Both the position numbers and the translations under genes were made by a program. From Alnus glutinosa (Eukaryota > Streptophyta > Magnoliopsida > Fagales > Betulaceae), in assembly GCF_958979055.1 (NCBI RefSeq), contig NC_084888.1, forward strand, positions 3,924,001 through 3,988,000: DNA of 64,000 nt, given 5' to 3'. Below the pieces are notes generated by a model, which saw only the letters and a program-made list of their open reading frames with translations, did no database searches and was not told where the DNA came from. Below, one piece after another: positions 32,516 to 45,029 of the stretch; the stretch's first letter is position 1, and each line of letters starts with the position of its first letter.

Positions 32516-33034
32516 ATGAAGCGACCACTCCACTCCGGTAACCTCTCCGGCGACGAGATAACAAAGAAAACAAAGCTCGTAGTCGTAGAAGAAGAAGAAG
32601 AGCGCGAAGAGAGTGCGTTGGTGAACCTAGACGACGATTTACTCTTCGAGGTACTGAAGCACGTGGATGAGCGCACGCTGGCCACGGCGGCGTGCGTTAG
32701 CAAGCGGTGGAGGAACACGGCGCACGACGAGAGGCTCTGGGAGATGCTCTGCACGCGCCACTGGGCTAACACCGGGTGCGCCAGCGACCAGCTACGCACG
32801 GTGGTCCTCGCCCTCGGAGGCTTCCGTCGTCTCCACGCGTCCTTTCTCTGGCCGCTCCTCAAGACCAGGACGACGTCGTTGTCGCACTCTCTGTCCACGA
32901 CGTCGTTTCCGCCGAAGAAGGGGTGTAGGCGGTGGGGCAAAGACGAGGTTCATCTCTCGCTGTCGCTGCTGTCCATTCGGTACTATGAGAAGATGGATTT
33001 CAGTTACAAAGGTTGTACGAATAGAAAATGTTAA
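32516..33034 (+). CDS. GID2: F-box protein GID2/SLEEPY1
   Basis: This single-exon gene encodes 172 residues. It is the F-box subunit of the SCF ubiquitin ligase that, after gibberellin binds GID1, recognises DELLA repressors and sends them for degradation. It acts in the nucleus. The N-terminus is acidic (VVVEEEEEREE). The F-box spans about 37-79 (NLDDDLLFEVLKHVDERTLA through WEMLC). The GGF region is VVLALGGFRRLH (97-107), and the LSL region is LSLSLLSIRYYEKM (147-160). This order matches Arabidopsis SLY1 and rice GID2. Between GGF and LSL is a longer Ser/Thr-rich linker (117-137) than I remember in SLY1. The start at 32516 (MKRPLHSG) mirrors the SLY1 start MKRS. Codons in the first half are GC-rich, unlike the surrounding DNA. 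Confidence 0.95.
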   Translation: MKRPLHSGNLSGDEITKKTKLVVVEEEEEREESALVNLDDDLLFEVLKHVDERTLATAACVSKRWRNTAHDERLWEMLCTRHWANTGCASDQLRTVVLALGGFRRLHASFLWPLLKTRTTSLSHSLSTTSFPPKKGCRRWGKDEVHLSLSLLSIRYYEKMDFSYKGCTNRKC

Positions 33035-34978
33035 CTATGTCTCTAAGATTTTCATTTTTTTTTTTTTTTTTTTGTTAATTCTCGGATTTTTGTTTCAATT
33101 TTTGTCTTCTTTAATACCCTTACGACCTAATGTGATGGATATTGTGTTCGCATGGGAATTGGTTTCTCTTCTCTTTTCTTTTCTTTTTTTTCCTTCCAAA
33201 ATAACATGAGAATTTTCTTGGCACGAGGAGGTGATATATGATGACTGATGAGTGTTAGGATTCTACCTTGTGCCATTTCTCTAACTTTTCCAAACCTATC
33301 AAATTAGGGTATTTAAGTTTTTAAACATTTCAATTACATGTACTTTATTAAGATTTGAGGAAAAAAAATTACTAAAATTTAATTATTGGTGAGAATTTAT
33401 CGGAGAAATATTTTGATTTTGGTTAGTAGAGACAATCTGCTTTCAGTATTGGAGTATTGAAAATTCCTTTATCTCAAATTTAAATATTTTATTCTTTTTA
33501 AGAATGTCTTAAAATATATGTGTGTCAAATTTTTATGTGAAAGTTCACTCAGTGGAAACGGTGGGTTGTTCTCGATCTGTCGCCATTAGAGGACCAAAAG
33601 AGCTCTGGGCCATTATGTCCATTTGATTCCATTCAGATAAGCCCTAGGATAATATGGTCATTTTATAATCTAAAATTGGGCCAAAATGTTCACCTCAAAG
33701 AGCTTTGACTCACCTGCGTGGCACGTTGCAAAGTTTTTTTTCCATCCAAAATGACCAATAAATTTTTAATGTAGAAAACAAGCTGAAATTGAAATTTGGA
33801 CAGTAATTGTTAGAGAGTTTATATAAAACTCATATATTTACAATTCAAATAGGTGACTAAGTGGCCTAAACTTATTTGATCACGTAAGTCTCATACGAAT
33901 AATTCTAACGACATATAAAATTGAAAAAAATTAAAAGATGAATGAGTTAAATTTATACTTTTAAAGTTTAAAGATATGATTGCCAACGTGATGAAAGTTC
34001 AAATACAGTAATTAAGTGAAGCTTTTCCGTTAATTTATACAAAATCCTCATTATTTTCATTATTATACATAGTTAGTTGGAAGCTGCCAATGCTAGAAAC
34101 CATACTAGAAAGAAAGTAGATCAGATTGACAATATTTTACTAACATCACATACAGTCAAAACAAACTCTTGCATAAGTCTTTATTTTTAAACTTAATGGT
34201 CTATTGTAATATTTAAGTCCAATCCTACATTTTTTTCAGTTTAATGGTCGATTGTAATTAAGTCAACTGTATCAATACAATTGATATTTCAAAATTTTTA
34301 AAATTAAAGCCTAGCCCGTAATATGATGGCATTAATATTTTTTTTAAAAAAAAATAATGGTAAAAGTAATATGCTTAACCATTATGGAATAGAGTAATGC
34401 TATAAATATATCTTGTATCCCTCTAAAAATGATATAACTTTTAAAATCAACATTGAACTTGTAATTGATTACGTACTATTAATTTTGATCAAATAGTAAT
34501 TTTAAAAGCTAGCTCATTTTTTAAGAAAGACAAAAGTGACAAATGAGAGACTTCTAAAATTATTTTTTTTTAAAAAAAAAAAAAGAAGGAAAAAATTCTA
34601 GAATTACTCTATAAAATAATGCCTTATCTATTTTAATTTAAGTGAAAGGAAAAGAATCTATTTCTTAGTTCAAATTAAATTTTACCCCGTTTGTGTGTGT
34701 ATATATATATATATATAGTCTTATCGATCATTTAAAATTAAATATAACAAAACAAAATTAAAAATGATCAATAAATAATATTAAATATTGATCTCTTCCC
34801 GGCAGATTGTACGGCGATAGCTAGAGAGCCCGGACATGTCATTTACACGAAAATGAAACAAGTCAAGAGCGTTATTATTATGTTGAAGCAAAATAATCAT
34901 TTGCACGAACATGAATTAAGGACACATTTTGTAGGCTACGAAATATCCAGACAAGGGCCAGCCATTGCCACCTAAAAC
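33035..34978. other. Intergenic between GID2 and the glucosyltransferase
   Basis: The start is the GID2 3' UTR. The stretch 33880-34030 resembles a decayed right arm of the foldback family at 29609. A TG/TA microsatellite lies at about 34692-34718. No gene is seen. Confidence 0.5.
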
Positions 34979-36578
34979 CTAAAGAGCACGGCAAGGTTTT
35001 CGAGCAATCTCATCGATAAATTGGTTGAAGTTGTGTTCAGAAGAGCCACCGTCCTCCACTGCTTTCTTGGCAGCCTCCTTCAACTCCATCGCTCTCTTCT
35101 TTATCTCTGCTGCCCTTGGCCCGTCAATGACCTCTACAATGCACCTCTCAACCTCCTCTGCGCCAGCAACCCCGTCTTCTCCATTTCTTATTCTCACCCC
35201 GACCTTAAAAACATCTGTTAAAAGCTTGGCATTTGTCAGCTGATCCGTCCACTCCGGATAAGCAATAACGGGCACCCCGGCGACAACTGTCTCCAGCGTC
35301 GAGTTCCACCCACAATGAGTCATAAAGCAAGCCACTGCCTGGTGCATAAGCACCTTCTCCTGGGAGCACCAACTGACCACCAGACCAATCCCCTCGGTCT
35401 CTTCCAAGAACCCTAGTGGCAGTTCACCAGCTTTCCTCTCTGAGCCTTTCTCCGGTGGCTTAACTACCCAAAGGAAAGGTTTGTTGCTCTTTTTCAACCC
35501 TATGGCTATGTTGTCCATTTGCTTTTGTGATAATACCTGTTAGAATATTAATGATTAAATTCATCCTATATTTTTAAGATTATTGGTAATTTAACATAGT
35601 ACGAAGTATCACATAAGTCATAATTAAGTTCGAACTCTACTCCACAATTCACCACATTTAATTCTCACCTATTAAAAGAGAATTTGAACTCAAACATGAG
35701 AAGAATATTAAAATATAAAACAATACCTTCATGCTGCCAAAGGAGACATAAATGACAGAGGAAGGTGGCTGATTGTTTAGCCATTCTATGCAATAATCTT
35801 CGGCATTCCACATATCAACTTTAAGGGGAACAGTTTCTTCTTTTCCTAGTAGAATTGACGACACCAGTGGACCAATGGGGCGAATTGGAGTGAGAGAAGC
35901 CATGGACTTTACTATTTCCTTCTCGAGCTCGTAAACAGAAACACCCAAAACCCATTTTACCTTATCCAAATACTGCACAAATTCAGAAACCAATTTTGTC
36001 ATGCATGCGTTTTTTGTAGGGAAGATAAACGAAGGAAGATCTTCTATCTTTAACAATGGCATTCCAGGCAACTGTACGACCCCTTTTGGATTTTCCAAAT
36101 CGAGAAACAAGTCTGGATGCTTAAAGTAGTGATAGTATATGGAGTATATAGCAGAAGCTTGGTTCCAAAGCATCGCGGCCGGGATGCCATGCTCGGCAGC
36201 AACATCAGCCCACCATGGCATAAAGCCATTGACAATCATGCAAGAAAATTTGTTGTCCTTGGCTAGGTTGGTAACGAGATCTGAAAGATTTTTGGATGCT
36301 GTGGTTCGCAGCGATTCAACAAAGAGCTCGAGATTCTTTTCACGGTCAAACTCAAGGCTAAGGCCATCAGAGAAGAACTCAAGCTGTATTGTGGTGTTTT
36401 GGGAAGTGAAAGTATTGTGCTTGAGCATTCGCTGGCGGGCGAGTTCGGTGGTTGCTAGGGTTACATGAACGCCATTTGAGACAAGGCGTTTGGCGAACCT
36501 TAGCATTGGGTTTAGGTGACCTTGCATTGCCGCTGTCACCATTAGAACATGCACTTGTTCATCAGTACCCGACAACAT
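34979..36578 (-). CDS. UDP-glycosyltransferase, UGT84-like, two exons
   Basis: Exon 1 is 36578-35727 and exon 2 is 35536-34979, with a 190-bp GT-AG intron between them. Joined, they give 469 residues, normal for plant family-1 UGTs. The protein transfers glucose from UDP-glucose to a small acceptor in the cytosol. The N-terminus has the catalytic-His motif AMQGHLNPML (H21). The PSPG box is complete at 340-383: WCSQEKVLMHQAV, then THCGWNSTLE, ending YPEWTDQ. The final Gln (Q383) is typical of glucose donors. The GPLVS and YCIEWLNNQPPSSVIYVSFG stretches resemble family 84 enzymes, which form glucose esters of auxin, hydroxycinnamates or benzoates. The acceptor cannot be told from sequence. A TATA box lies upstream. 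Confidence 0.9.
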
Positions 36579-36638
36579 TGTTTCTGCGTAGAGAGGAATT
36601 AAAATTGGAGGGTTAAGGAAGCATGCACCAAAAGGGAA

Positions 36639-36646
36639 CTTTTATA
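36639..36646 (-). promoter_or_regulatory. Putative TATA box of the UGT gene
   Basis: TATAAAAG on the minus strand, about 61 bp upstream of the ATG. The leader would be short, about 30 nt. Confidence 0.65.
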
Positions 36647-36967
36647 CTGGAGCCACGTTCTTTACTTGATTTTGCTAGATTCAGTTTTTTAAAGTTCAGC
36701 AACAAAATATTCGAATGGAAAATGCATGTCCAAGTGCATGCCTATCTACTTTACGGTAACGAAAAATAAGGAAAGCCCACCAATTTAATAAACTCTCGTT
36801 ACTGGAATTCTTCCATTTCATTAATTTTCTTATTCAAATAATTACTTCACCGAATCAGATTTAATTTTATGAACCATAAATGACAAGAAGGCATGTTCAT
36901 TTGGAAACAAATCTCTCTTGCATAAAATTATTGTATAATCTGTTAAAATATTAATCATTATTTTTAA

Positions 36968-37337
36968 GCAAATGATATTTGTATACACTTTATACACATA
37001 CTCACATTTGATGTGAGATCCATGCATATAGGATAAGAATAATACTTCTTGCACACTTTTGTACACAAAGTGAGTGTTGAGCAGATTTTTTTTTTTTTCA
37101 AAGTGTATACACAACGTGTGCAAGAAGTATTACTCTATGAGATGGAGTTGTGTTATTTGCACACACCTATCTTATACACACATTAATTTGTCACATTGTA
37201 CACACACCGATCATAATAGGTGTATAAGGTATGTGTGTACAAAAATCATTTTTCATATGAGATGAGTCTCATATGCATGAGTCTCACACTAAATGTGAGT
37301 GTGTGTACAAATTAAAGTACATACAAATAACGCATCT
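36968..37337. mobile_element. Inverted-repeat element with nested insertions
   Basis: Outer arms of about 65 bp pair (left TATTTGTATACAC... with ACTCACATTTGATGTGAGA; right GTGAGTGTGTGTACAAATTA). The direct repeat ATTATTTTTAA flanks it (36957-36967 and 37338-37348). Inside are a second palindrome, about 37036-37135 (ATACTTCTTGCACAC and GTGTGCAAGAAGTAT), and a third element at 37145-37255 with its own 9-bp duplication TATGAGATG (37136-37144, 37256-37264). Confidence 0.75.
37145..37255. mobile_element. Innermost 111-bp inverted-repeat element
   Basis: The ends pair (TTATTTGCACACACCTATCT against GATTTTTGTACACACATACC), and perfect 9-bp TATGAGATG duplications flank it. It sits inside the 36968-37337 element. 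Confidence 0.75.
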
Positions 37338-37742
37338 ATTATTTTTAAATTAAATAATTTAAATTTTGTCATTTTGGTATTTGTCATTTATGATATAGAT
37401 TCATTAAAGAAAAAATAAGAATCTTTTAAAGATGATAAATCTAGAGGTTCTTAATCTAATTGGTAGTTATTATAATTTGAGAAAAACAATAAAAGTATCA
37501 TGGCAATGAGTTTGGCTTGCCTCCGGTAAAAATCACTGGAAATTGTATTTTGTGTAAAAATAAGGATTGTGTTTTCTTTCAAATTAAATTGGAGGAAGTA
37601 CTTTCACCCAACATATTAAAGTTGCATGTATCACTTAAACATGTGATAATGTGTTTTTAAGCTGGGTTAATGGAAGAACTTCTTTCAACCCAATTTAAAT
37701 AAAAACTCTATCACAAAAAATAAAAACGTTAGAGATTGCAAG

Positions 37743-40286
37743 TGTGATGACCCGTATTTTTTTATTTTTTTATACAAATATAAAATGAGTCATCACAGTG
37801 GCACAACTATTTGTCGTTCAACCAACATATGGTACACGCCCATAACATGCACCTGATAATCAAAGTTATATCTAACAGTGAAAAACATAATGATACTATC
37901 ATAATTTCAGCAGAAAAGTACACCTAAAACATAACCTGTTGATTTTACAAAAGAACCATACACATGTCTTTCTGTTTAAGGCTTAACATCATTACATCAT
38001 ATAACAAAAGAATGGCTTATACAAAAGAATATGTGACACCCACGTCACAAGCCATATATAAAATATACCAAAAGAGAGGACACCATAGTCCATCCCATTA
38101 CAACTGTCGCTGTGGGCCTCAGTCGTAATATCCTAGATATAACGCTACTGGATCGTCACCTAACTCTAGAGTACCTACAGCCAAAGGAGTAGCATCTATA
38201 CGGTTGTGGGGGTAGTCACATCCGTATAGGTGAAAGAATGAGTTCACCATTTCAGTACATAATACCGAGACCTCAGTGATATTAAACTGACTAAGTTTTC
38301 GCAAAGAACCGACTATTCTTTATAGTCTTGCATACGCTATAACAGCTACCAATTGTATAGACTTTTGTTTGAAAAACCCCCATAGTTGATATAGCGAACA
38401 TCGACTAATAGAAAACATTTGAAGCATACTATGTAGCTGTGAACATATATTGAAATTCCAGTCATCCCACCTTGAAAGCTTTTACATATAAACTCATTTA
38501 CAATATATTACTTTTGATCAGTGACTTGGACATATGTGCATACGATCACCCTATTATAGGATTCACGCCTACACATAAGTCTTAAGCAATAAAACATGGC
38601 ATCTTACTCTTCCATACTAAGATATAATTTCTTCAAAATAAGAGCAACTCCATATCTAATTGTATTTCAGCTTCGTGCCTTGAACGTTATGAGCACGTAA
38701 TAGGCGACAACCATTACGACGACCTCCACATGAAAACACTTTTGGTAAGACGTAATAATAAAGCACCTAGTTTCACATTAAACAACCACACGTAAAGACT
38801 AATCTATAATTGAAAAACGTTTACACTACAAAATGTGTGGGGTGATTAATACACCATAGCATACTACTCTATAAAACATCATAATAAGCATACACAATAC
38901 ATGAAAACTTTAATTATGCCACAATGATAACGTATCTAGTTTCACACTGATCTATTCCACATAAAAGTTATACTACAATTGAAAAACGTTTAGACTACTA
39001 AAGGTGTGAAACGACCGGTGTTCCCTAGTATACCCTATAAGGTAACTCTAATAGGTAAACACACATTATGCCAAATAAAACCATTGCAAAAGATATCGTT
39101 CTCTTTCAAGAACGTTGGTTTTATTCAAGAAATCAAGAAAACTCATAGACATGCAAATCCATTTTTCATGAATAAATAGATTGAAATATTGATAACACAA
39201 CCTTTTAGCATTAGTTTTGATATCCTCTAATCTTACACAATCATCACACATATCAAACAAATTTCAAGAACATCAAGAACACTTCATGACTTTTGGAAAA
39301 TATTTGATCAAAACCCTAAGAAAAGGTTTAGCTAGACATGAAGTAAAATAATCTAGCATGAAATCAAAGGAAAAACAGTAAATGAATAAGAAAAAAAATG
39401 AATCGAAAACAACTATACTAAACTTCTAAAAATTTGGATTACAAAAAGTTAAAAAAGAAGAACAAAACCTAAGCTAGAACTTGAAATTTAACTAAGGAAG
39501 TTGTTATCTGGATTTAAGCCCAGAAAACGTGCATCAAAGGAAACTAAGAACACAAGAAATTAAGTGATATACCTGAGAAAATCCGAAAACCCCAAAAGAT
39601 GCATAAACTAAACCTAAATCCTAAATACATATATATAGGAATTTGAATTTACAAAAGAAACCACAAAGAATCAATTTGGGCCACATAAACAGAGCTAGTC
39701 GGCGTCCATTTCTGTTCATAGAACTAAACTTTTAATTTGGATCGCACAAAGATTTAGAAATATCTGGACCTTCTGGAATACGCGAAGTCGATCGATCGAA
39801 TATAATGTCGATCAATCGCTTTTATGGTGTTCTGAGAATCGATCGATCGCATCTCGATTGATCGAACTTGGGTCGACTGAAAGTCGATCGATCAAATTAT
39901 TGACTGTACAAATAATTAATCGATCGAAATGTCTTAGACGGTTTTCATCTTTTCGATATCAACCTTGAACTCTATAAATGACCAATTTGCCATTGATGTA
40001 TTTGCAGGTCAAATTCAAATGTTTTGAACTAGATTTCAACTATGACCTGAAAATAAGATATAACACAAAAATACAACAAAACGTTATATATACAACATAA
40101 ACTAGGTATAATAAACGTAAATTAAAGGGTATTGAATCGAATAATTCAAGACTTATCACACATTATTAACATTTTTTGTTTATTATATATATATTTTAAC
40201 TTTTTCTTTCTGAAGGGCCATGTGGCCCTTCCTTGTTTAATGGTGGGGCGCAGGTCTTGCACCTCACCACGTCCTTTTTTTTTTTT

Positions 40287-40323
<37 letters not shown>

Positions 40324-41943
40324 TTTATTTCTTTTCTTTTCTATTTTCTTATTTAAATTCTTTAATTCATTTCTTTTGACCTAAAAATATTCTCTTACAT
40401 TTTAAAGACACTAAATTAACTTAAATTAATTATTTACCAAAATTTCGTGTTTTAATTATTACAAAATGTCATGGACATTACATCCCTCACTTCTTATAAA
40501 AATTTCGTCCTTAAAATTTAGACATTTATCCGCTTTATGAACATGCAAACATGCATTTTCATTATGAATTAACACATAATCGGTATGAATCAAAGGGTCA
40601 TACTTGAGTTCACTCAAACAAGTGGGGATATCTATCCCGCATCTGCTGCTTAAGCTCCCATGAGGCTTCCTCAACGCCGTGATTTCGCCATAGAACTTTC
40701 ACAAGAGGAATGGACTTGGTTCTCAACTGGTGCTCTTTGCGATCCAAAATTTGCACGGGCAACTTTTCATATGTTAGATTCGGCTGAATATCAAGAGGTT
40801 AGTGACTAATCACCTGTGATGGTTCGCGAACACACTTCCGCAGCTGAGAGACGTGAAAAATATCATGAACGCCCGCCAAATTAGGAGGCATTTCGATCTT
40901 GTACGCTAGTGGGCTCACTCTTTTTAACACTTGGAATGATTCAATATACCTTAGACTGAGCTTGCCTTTGTTGCCAAAATGATACACATTCCGCATTGGC
41001 GACACCTTCAGATATACAAGGTCTCCAACTGCGAACTCGAGCTCACGGCGATGCTTATCCGCATAGCTTTTTTGTCGACTTTGAGCGGTGAGCATACGTT
41101 TTTGGATGAGTGCAATCTTTTCCTTCGTTTCTTGCACCAACTCAGGCCCCAATAGCTGTCTCTCGCCGACTTCACCCCAATACAAAGGCGATCGACATTT
41201 GCGCCCACACAATACCTTGTACGGTGCCATGCCAATAGTTGCCTAGAAACTGTTATTATAAGTAAATTCAACTAATGGCAAATAGCGTATCCAACTCCCT
41301 TTAAAATCCAACACACACAATCTAAGCATATCCTAGAGAGTTTCAATGGTTCTCTCGGATTGACCGTCGGTTCGCGGATGGTAAGCTGTACTAAAATTCA
41401 GCTTAGTCCCCATAGTACTCTGCAATTTATCCCAAAATCTTGAAGTGAACCATGGATCCCGATCCGACACAATGGAGATAGGCACTTCATGCAACCTGAC
41501 AATCTCCCGCACATATAATTCTACTAGCTTGTCCACTAAGTCAATAATTTTGATGGGAAGGAAATTGGCACACTTCGTCAATCTGTCAATAATGACCCAT
41601 ATAGCATCTTGTCTACTTGGTGCTTTTGGAAGACCAACGACAAAATTCATAGCAATTTGATCTCATTTCCACGTAGGCACTTCAAGTGGCTTAAGTAACC
41701 CTGTAGGTCTCTGATGTTCAACTTTCACAAGCTGGCAGGAATGACACTGTGCAACATACTTAGCAATATCCCTTATACATATATACATACATATATTATT
41801 TTATTTTATATTTTCTTATTTTAATTCTTTAATTCTTTTCTTCTTGTAATTTCTTTTCTTTTGACTTAAAAATATTATCTTGCATTTTAAAGACACTAAA
41901 TTAACTTAAATTAATTATTTACCCAAATGTCATGAACATTAGA
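37743..41943 (-). mobile_element. Broken Ty3/Gypsy LTR retrotransposon
   Basis: In minus orientation there is a long LTR at 37743-40482 (2.74 kb, ending in ..GGGTCATCACA), a purine tract just outside it (AAGTGAGGGA), coding remnants of the pol 3' end (40799-41650) and a short remnant of the other LTR (about 41771-41943). The 5-bp duplication GCAAG lies on both sides (37738-37742 and 41944-41948), which fixes the outer limits. Most of the internal region, including gag and reverse transcriptase, is absent. The pol end shows the integrase core ([31 protein letters not shown]) and the C-terminal HDIFHVSQLRK motif typical of Tekay/Del-like plant Gypsy elements. It is clearly older than the element at 14821. 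Confidence 0.85.
39785..39925. repeat. Cluster of TCGATCGA palindromes in the LTR
   Basis: Within the long LTR, five or more GATCGATCGA-type palindromes are spaced 20-35 bp apart (for example GTCGATCGATCGAA and GAATCGATCGATCGCA). Their role is unknown; repeated promoter motifs in LTRs can serve as enhancers. Confidence 0.75.
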
Positions 41944-41948
41944 GCAAG

Positions 41949-42943
41949 ATTGGGAGAACTTATTCCACTCCACATACAAAAGTTTCACTCCCAATGTGTC
42001 TTAGTGTACACTTTATATACACCAAGGTGATGTATGTGCAAATAACGCATCTCGAAATTAACAACGCATTATCATGGTATCATTTTCAAAAAACTTGGCT
42101 ACAAATCATTTTATCCTACTTGCCTAATGAGTAATGTAATATCCCATTAGTATCCATTTAAATTGATATCAATCTCCATTTAAACTGATGTGGTAAGGTT
42201 TAATCATGAGCCCAATCACATTAGCCACTCAAAAAAAATTGAGAAACAAAATCGAAAAGAAGACTCCGCATTTTGTTCACCCCACAAAGTGTGAGCCCTA
42301 GTTATTTCGGAAATCGTGTGACCCTCCCTTCCCCACAACCACCATATGCCACAACCACCGTTCGCAAGCAACAACGTTAAGCAACGGAGGTCCAATAATT
42401 GACTCTATAACGCGTATCATATTATGATTGTTGTTGATGTGACACATTAATGGATTTTTATCAACTTTTCTATCGACATAGATCAATTTGTTTTTTGTGT
42501 TTTCTTTTCTTACCCTAAAGAATGATTAATCATTTTTTAAAACCTAAAGATAATAACATGAGCCAAAAATCCATTTATCCTAATTTTAAAAAGTAATGCT
42601 ATAATTCACACACGTGTCAGGCTGGTTGATATAACGCGTTTGAAGTAGTTTACATTTTTATTTTTTTGAAGTAATTGACATGAAAAACCGCTTAAAACAC
42701 GTCATATTTATCGATGTAACATAATTATAATAAATGAGCGTAAAGATCAAAGCCTTGCTCAATTTTAAGTTTATATGTGGACCAATGTGGTTTGCTTCTC
42801 AAACACATTCTACATATGGGGAGTAACAGAGGATTTTAATATATATTCACCAAACGTTTATATATAGGCTAACCGGGCCCACGGTTCGAGAAAGCCCCTT
42901 CCTAGATTTCACATATGTTTAGGATTTGAGAATACCTTCAATC
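41949..42943. other. Intergenic, with scraps of inverted-repeat elements
   Basis: The stretch 41995-42055 (AGTGTACACTTTATATACAC) resembles one arm of the 36968 element. Nothing else is recognised. Confidence 0.45.
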
Positions 42944-43329
42944 AGGATGGGCTGTAAAACCCTCCTTTTACAGCATCCACTTATAAGAGGACAGCTCATT
43001 AAAACTCACAAAAATGCAATGAACATGGAATCAGTGAATCACTCGATTCTTTTTGAAAGCTTCAGCAGATTAAAACCTTCGGCAGAATTTTTGTCTCCAC
43101 CCACTAAAACCTTCAGCAGATTCACAGATTCGGCTCAGATTCACAGATTCATTAGCAAGTGTCGTGGGTCTTCTTTGTAAAATATAAAATTCAAAAAGTT
43201 CTATTTTGTCCTTAGTTTTGTTTTTGTTTAAAAAATCTGGTGTTTTTATGTTTAATGTGTATTTTGTATTTAAGTGATGTGTCAATTTATTAGTGGAGGC
43301 TGTAAAACTCAAGTTTTACGGCCCATCCT
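42944..43329. mobile_element. Inverted-repeat element, 386 bp
   Basis: The arms of about 45 bp are AGGATGGGCTGTAAAACCCT and, from the right, AGGATGGGCCGTAAAACTTG, each followed by TTTTACAGC. No clean flanking duplication was found. Confidence 0.65.
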
Positions 43330-43602
43330 TATAGTTGGGGCTCTCTTAAGATTTTTAACAATTTATTATCCAAATTACTAGTAATTTAACCATGATATTA
43401 TAAAAGAGTTTATATAAAATTTATATGCCTAAATAAATTTTTAACTGTCAAACCATCGTAGTAAAAGTCACTTAGTAGAAGTCACCGAACCTTTCTTTTT
43501 CTTTTTCTTTTCTTTTATTTTCTTTTATTTTTTTAACAGTACCCACTACCCACGTGAGCTTGAAGCCTGATCCATTGGAAAACACTAGAATAAAAAGACC
43601 AA

Positions 43603-43820
43603 TTAATGGTCGTTATTAGGGAATTCAAATCTTGCGTAGGCTTTAGCCTCCTTGGACCGGATATGGAACTTTCCGTTGATCTGGGGCCCTGGGCCGCCGG
43701 CGATACACGGAAGAATCAACACTAGCTTCCCATCCACGTAAATTTTTTCCACAACCTCCAACTTGGACTCGCAATCTCCTTCCTCTATTTTAGTCATTCG
43801 TGCCACTGTTTTTCGTTTTT
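43603..43820 (-). other. Possible exon or gene fragment of unknown identity (copy A)
   Basis: The minus strand is open for 67 codons from a Met at 43806: MARMTKIEEGDCESKLEVVE, then KIYVDGKLVLILPCIAGGPG and GKFHIRSKEAKAYARFEFPN. It is more GC-rich than its surroundings and is duplicated at 45030-45290. I do not recognise the family. It could be a captured first exon or a small gene remnant. Confidence 0.4.
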
Positions 43821-43966
43821 TTTTTTTTTGGTCTTTTTGTTACTATGACCGTTGACTAGTCATGAAGCTCCAAGAATTCGAGTTAGACCACTTACCTAAG
43901 GACATTCTTAGTGGTTCCCTATATTTGACTTTGCTCGAAAATTTGATAAGAAAAAAATCATATTTA

Positions 43967-44646
43967 GAGTATTTCTAGTAGTCTCATCAAAATATATTTT
44001 TAACTATTTTGATGAGTCAATTTGATGAAAACACTAAAAAATTATTCTCAGCAGCCTCACCACTTTAACCAAAAAGTTTTAATGAGTGAAAATACTCACC
44101 AATTTTGATGAGTAATATTCACTCACCAACTCTCTCACCAATTTTGTTTATCCTTTTTATCTCACGTGATCAACACACTTTTTTCATTTTTTCTCTCATT
44201 TTCTTCTCCCATCTCTCATCTTTCTCACATGATGATGTCTTTATTTCATGGACATGAAGGTTTCTTTGTCCCTAACATAAACTTTGTGGTTATTTCATGT
44301 ATCTTTTTTTTTTTTTGCTATTTCTTTCTTGAATTTGGTTGAGAAGCAAATGAAAACTTATGTGAATTTCTTAGCAATGATCTAATCTCAAGATGAAGGT
44401 GTATGAAATTCAAAAAAAAAAAAGAAAAAAAAGATGAATGTATATAGTAGCTTGTTGTATAAAAAGATTAAATAGAGAAAGAATAAATAAATTTGAAAAA
44501 ATATTATTTAAATGGAATAATGATAGTGAATAGTTAAAATGATGAGGTTGTTAGAATAATTTTAAAAAAATGGCTCACCAGAATAGATAAATGTGATTTT
44601 TAGCTACTTTGGTGAGTAAAATTTGATAAGGCTACTAGGAATGCTC
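43967..44646. mobile_element. Inverted-repeat element, about 680 bp
   Basis: The arms are GAGTATTTCTAGTAGTCTCA and, from the right, GAGCATTCCTAGTAGCCTTA, continuing for about 90 bp with ATTATTCT and CCTCA blocks in common. It separates the two copies of the unknown fragment. The interior has CT-rich, non-coding sequence. Confidence 0.65.
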
Positions 44647-45029
44647 AACAGGTTATTTAGCCAATGTTATATTTAATATTGGTCAGAATTGCTATTTAAG
44701 TATAAAGAGCCCAAAAAGTAAAAGTTAATTTTTTTTAATATTATTTTCTCCAAATGCACAGCTACAGTTTGAACTATGGTTGTCGTTGAGCACCGATTTT
44801 TTTATTTTTTTTATTTTTTTTATTTGGAGTAAGCAGCGAAATTAAATTCTAGTGGTTAGTTTCACTAATAAAAAAATAATATTTAGTTAAGGTAACAGAA
44901 AAAAAAATATATATATATATATATATTGAGATTTTGATATTTTGGGAATTTAAAAATGTCTAGCTTAGTAATTTTTAGAGTTAGATTTATAAAAAGTTTG
45001 AAGTGCCCAATTGTGAATGCTCAAACCCT

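Noticed and set aside
32446-33209. Other-frame ORFs over GID2 (minus 164 aa, plus 180 aa)
   Set aside because: They are GC-rich shadows of the F-box frame, with no domain.
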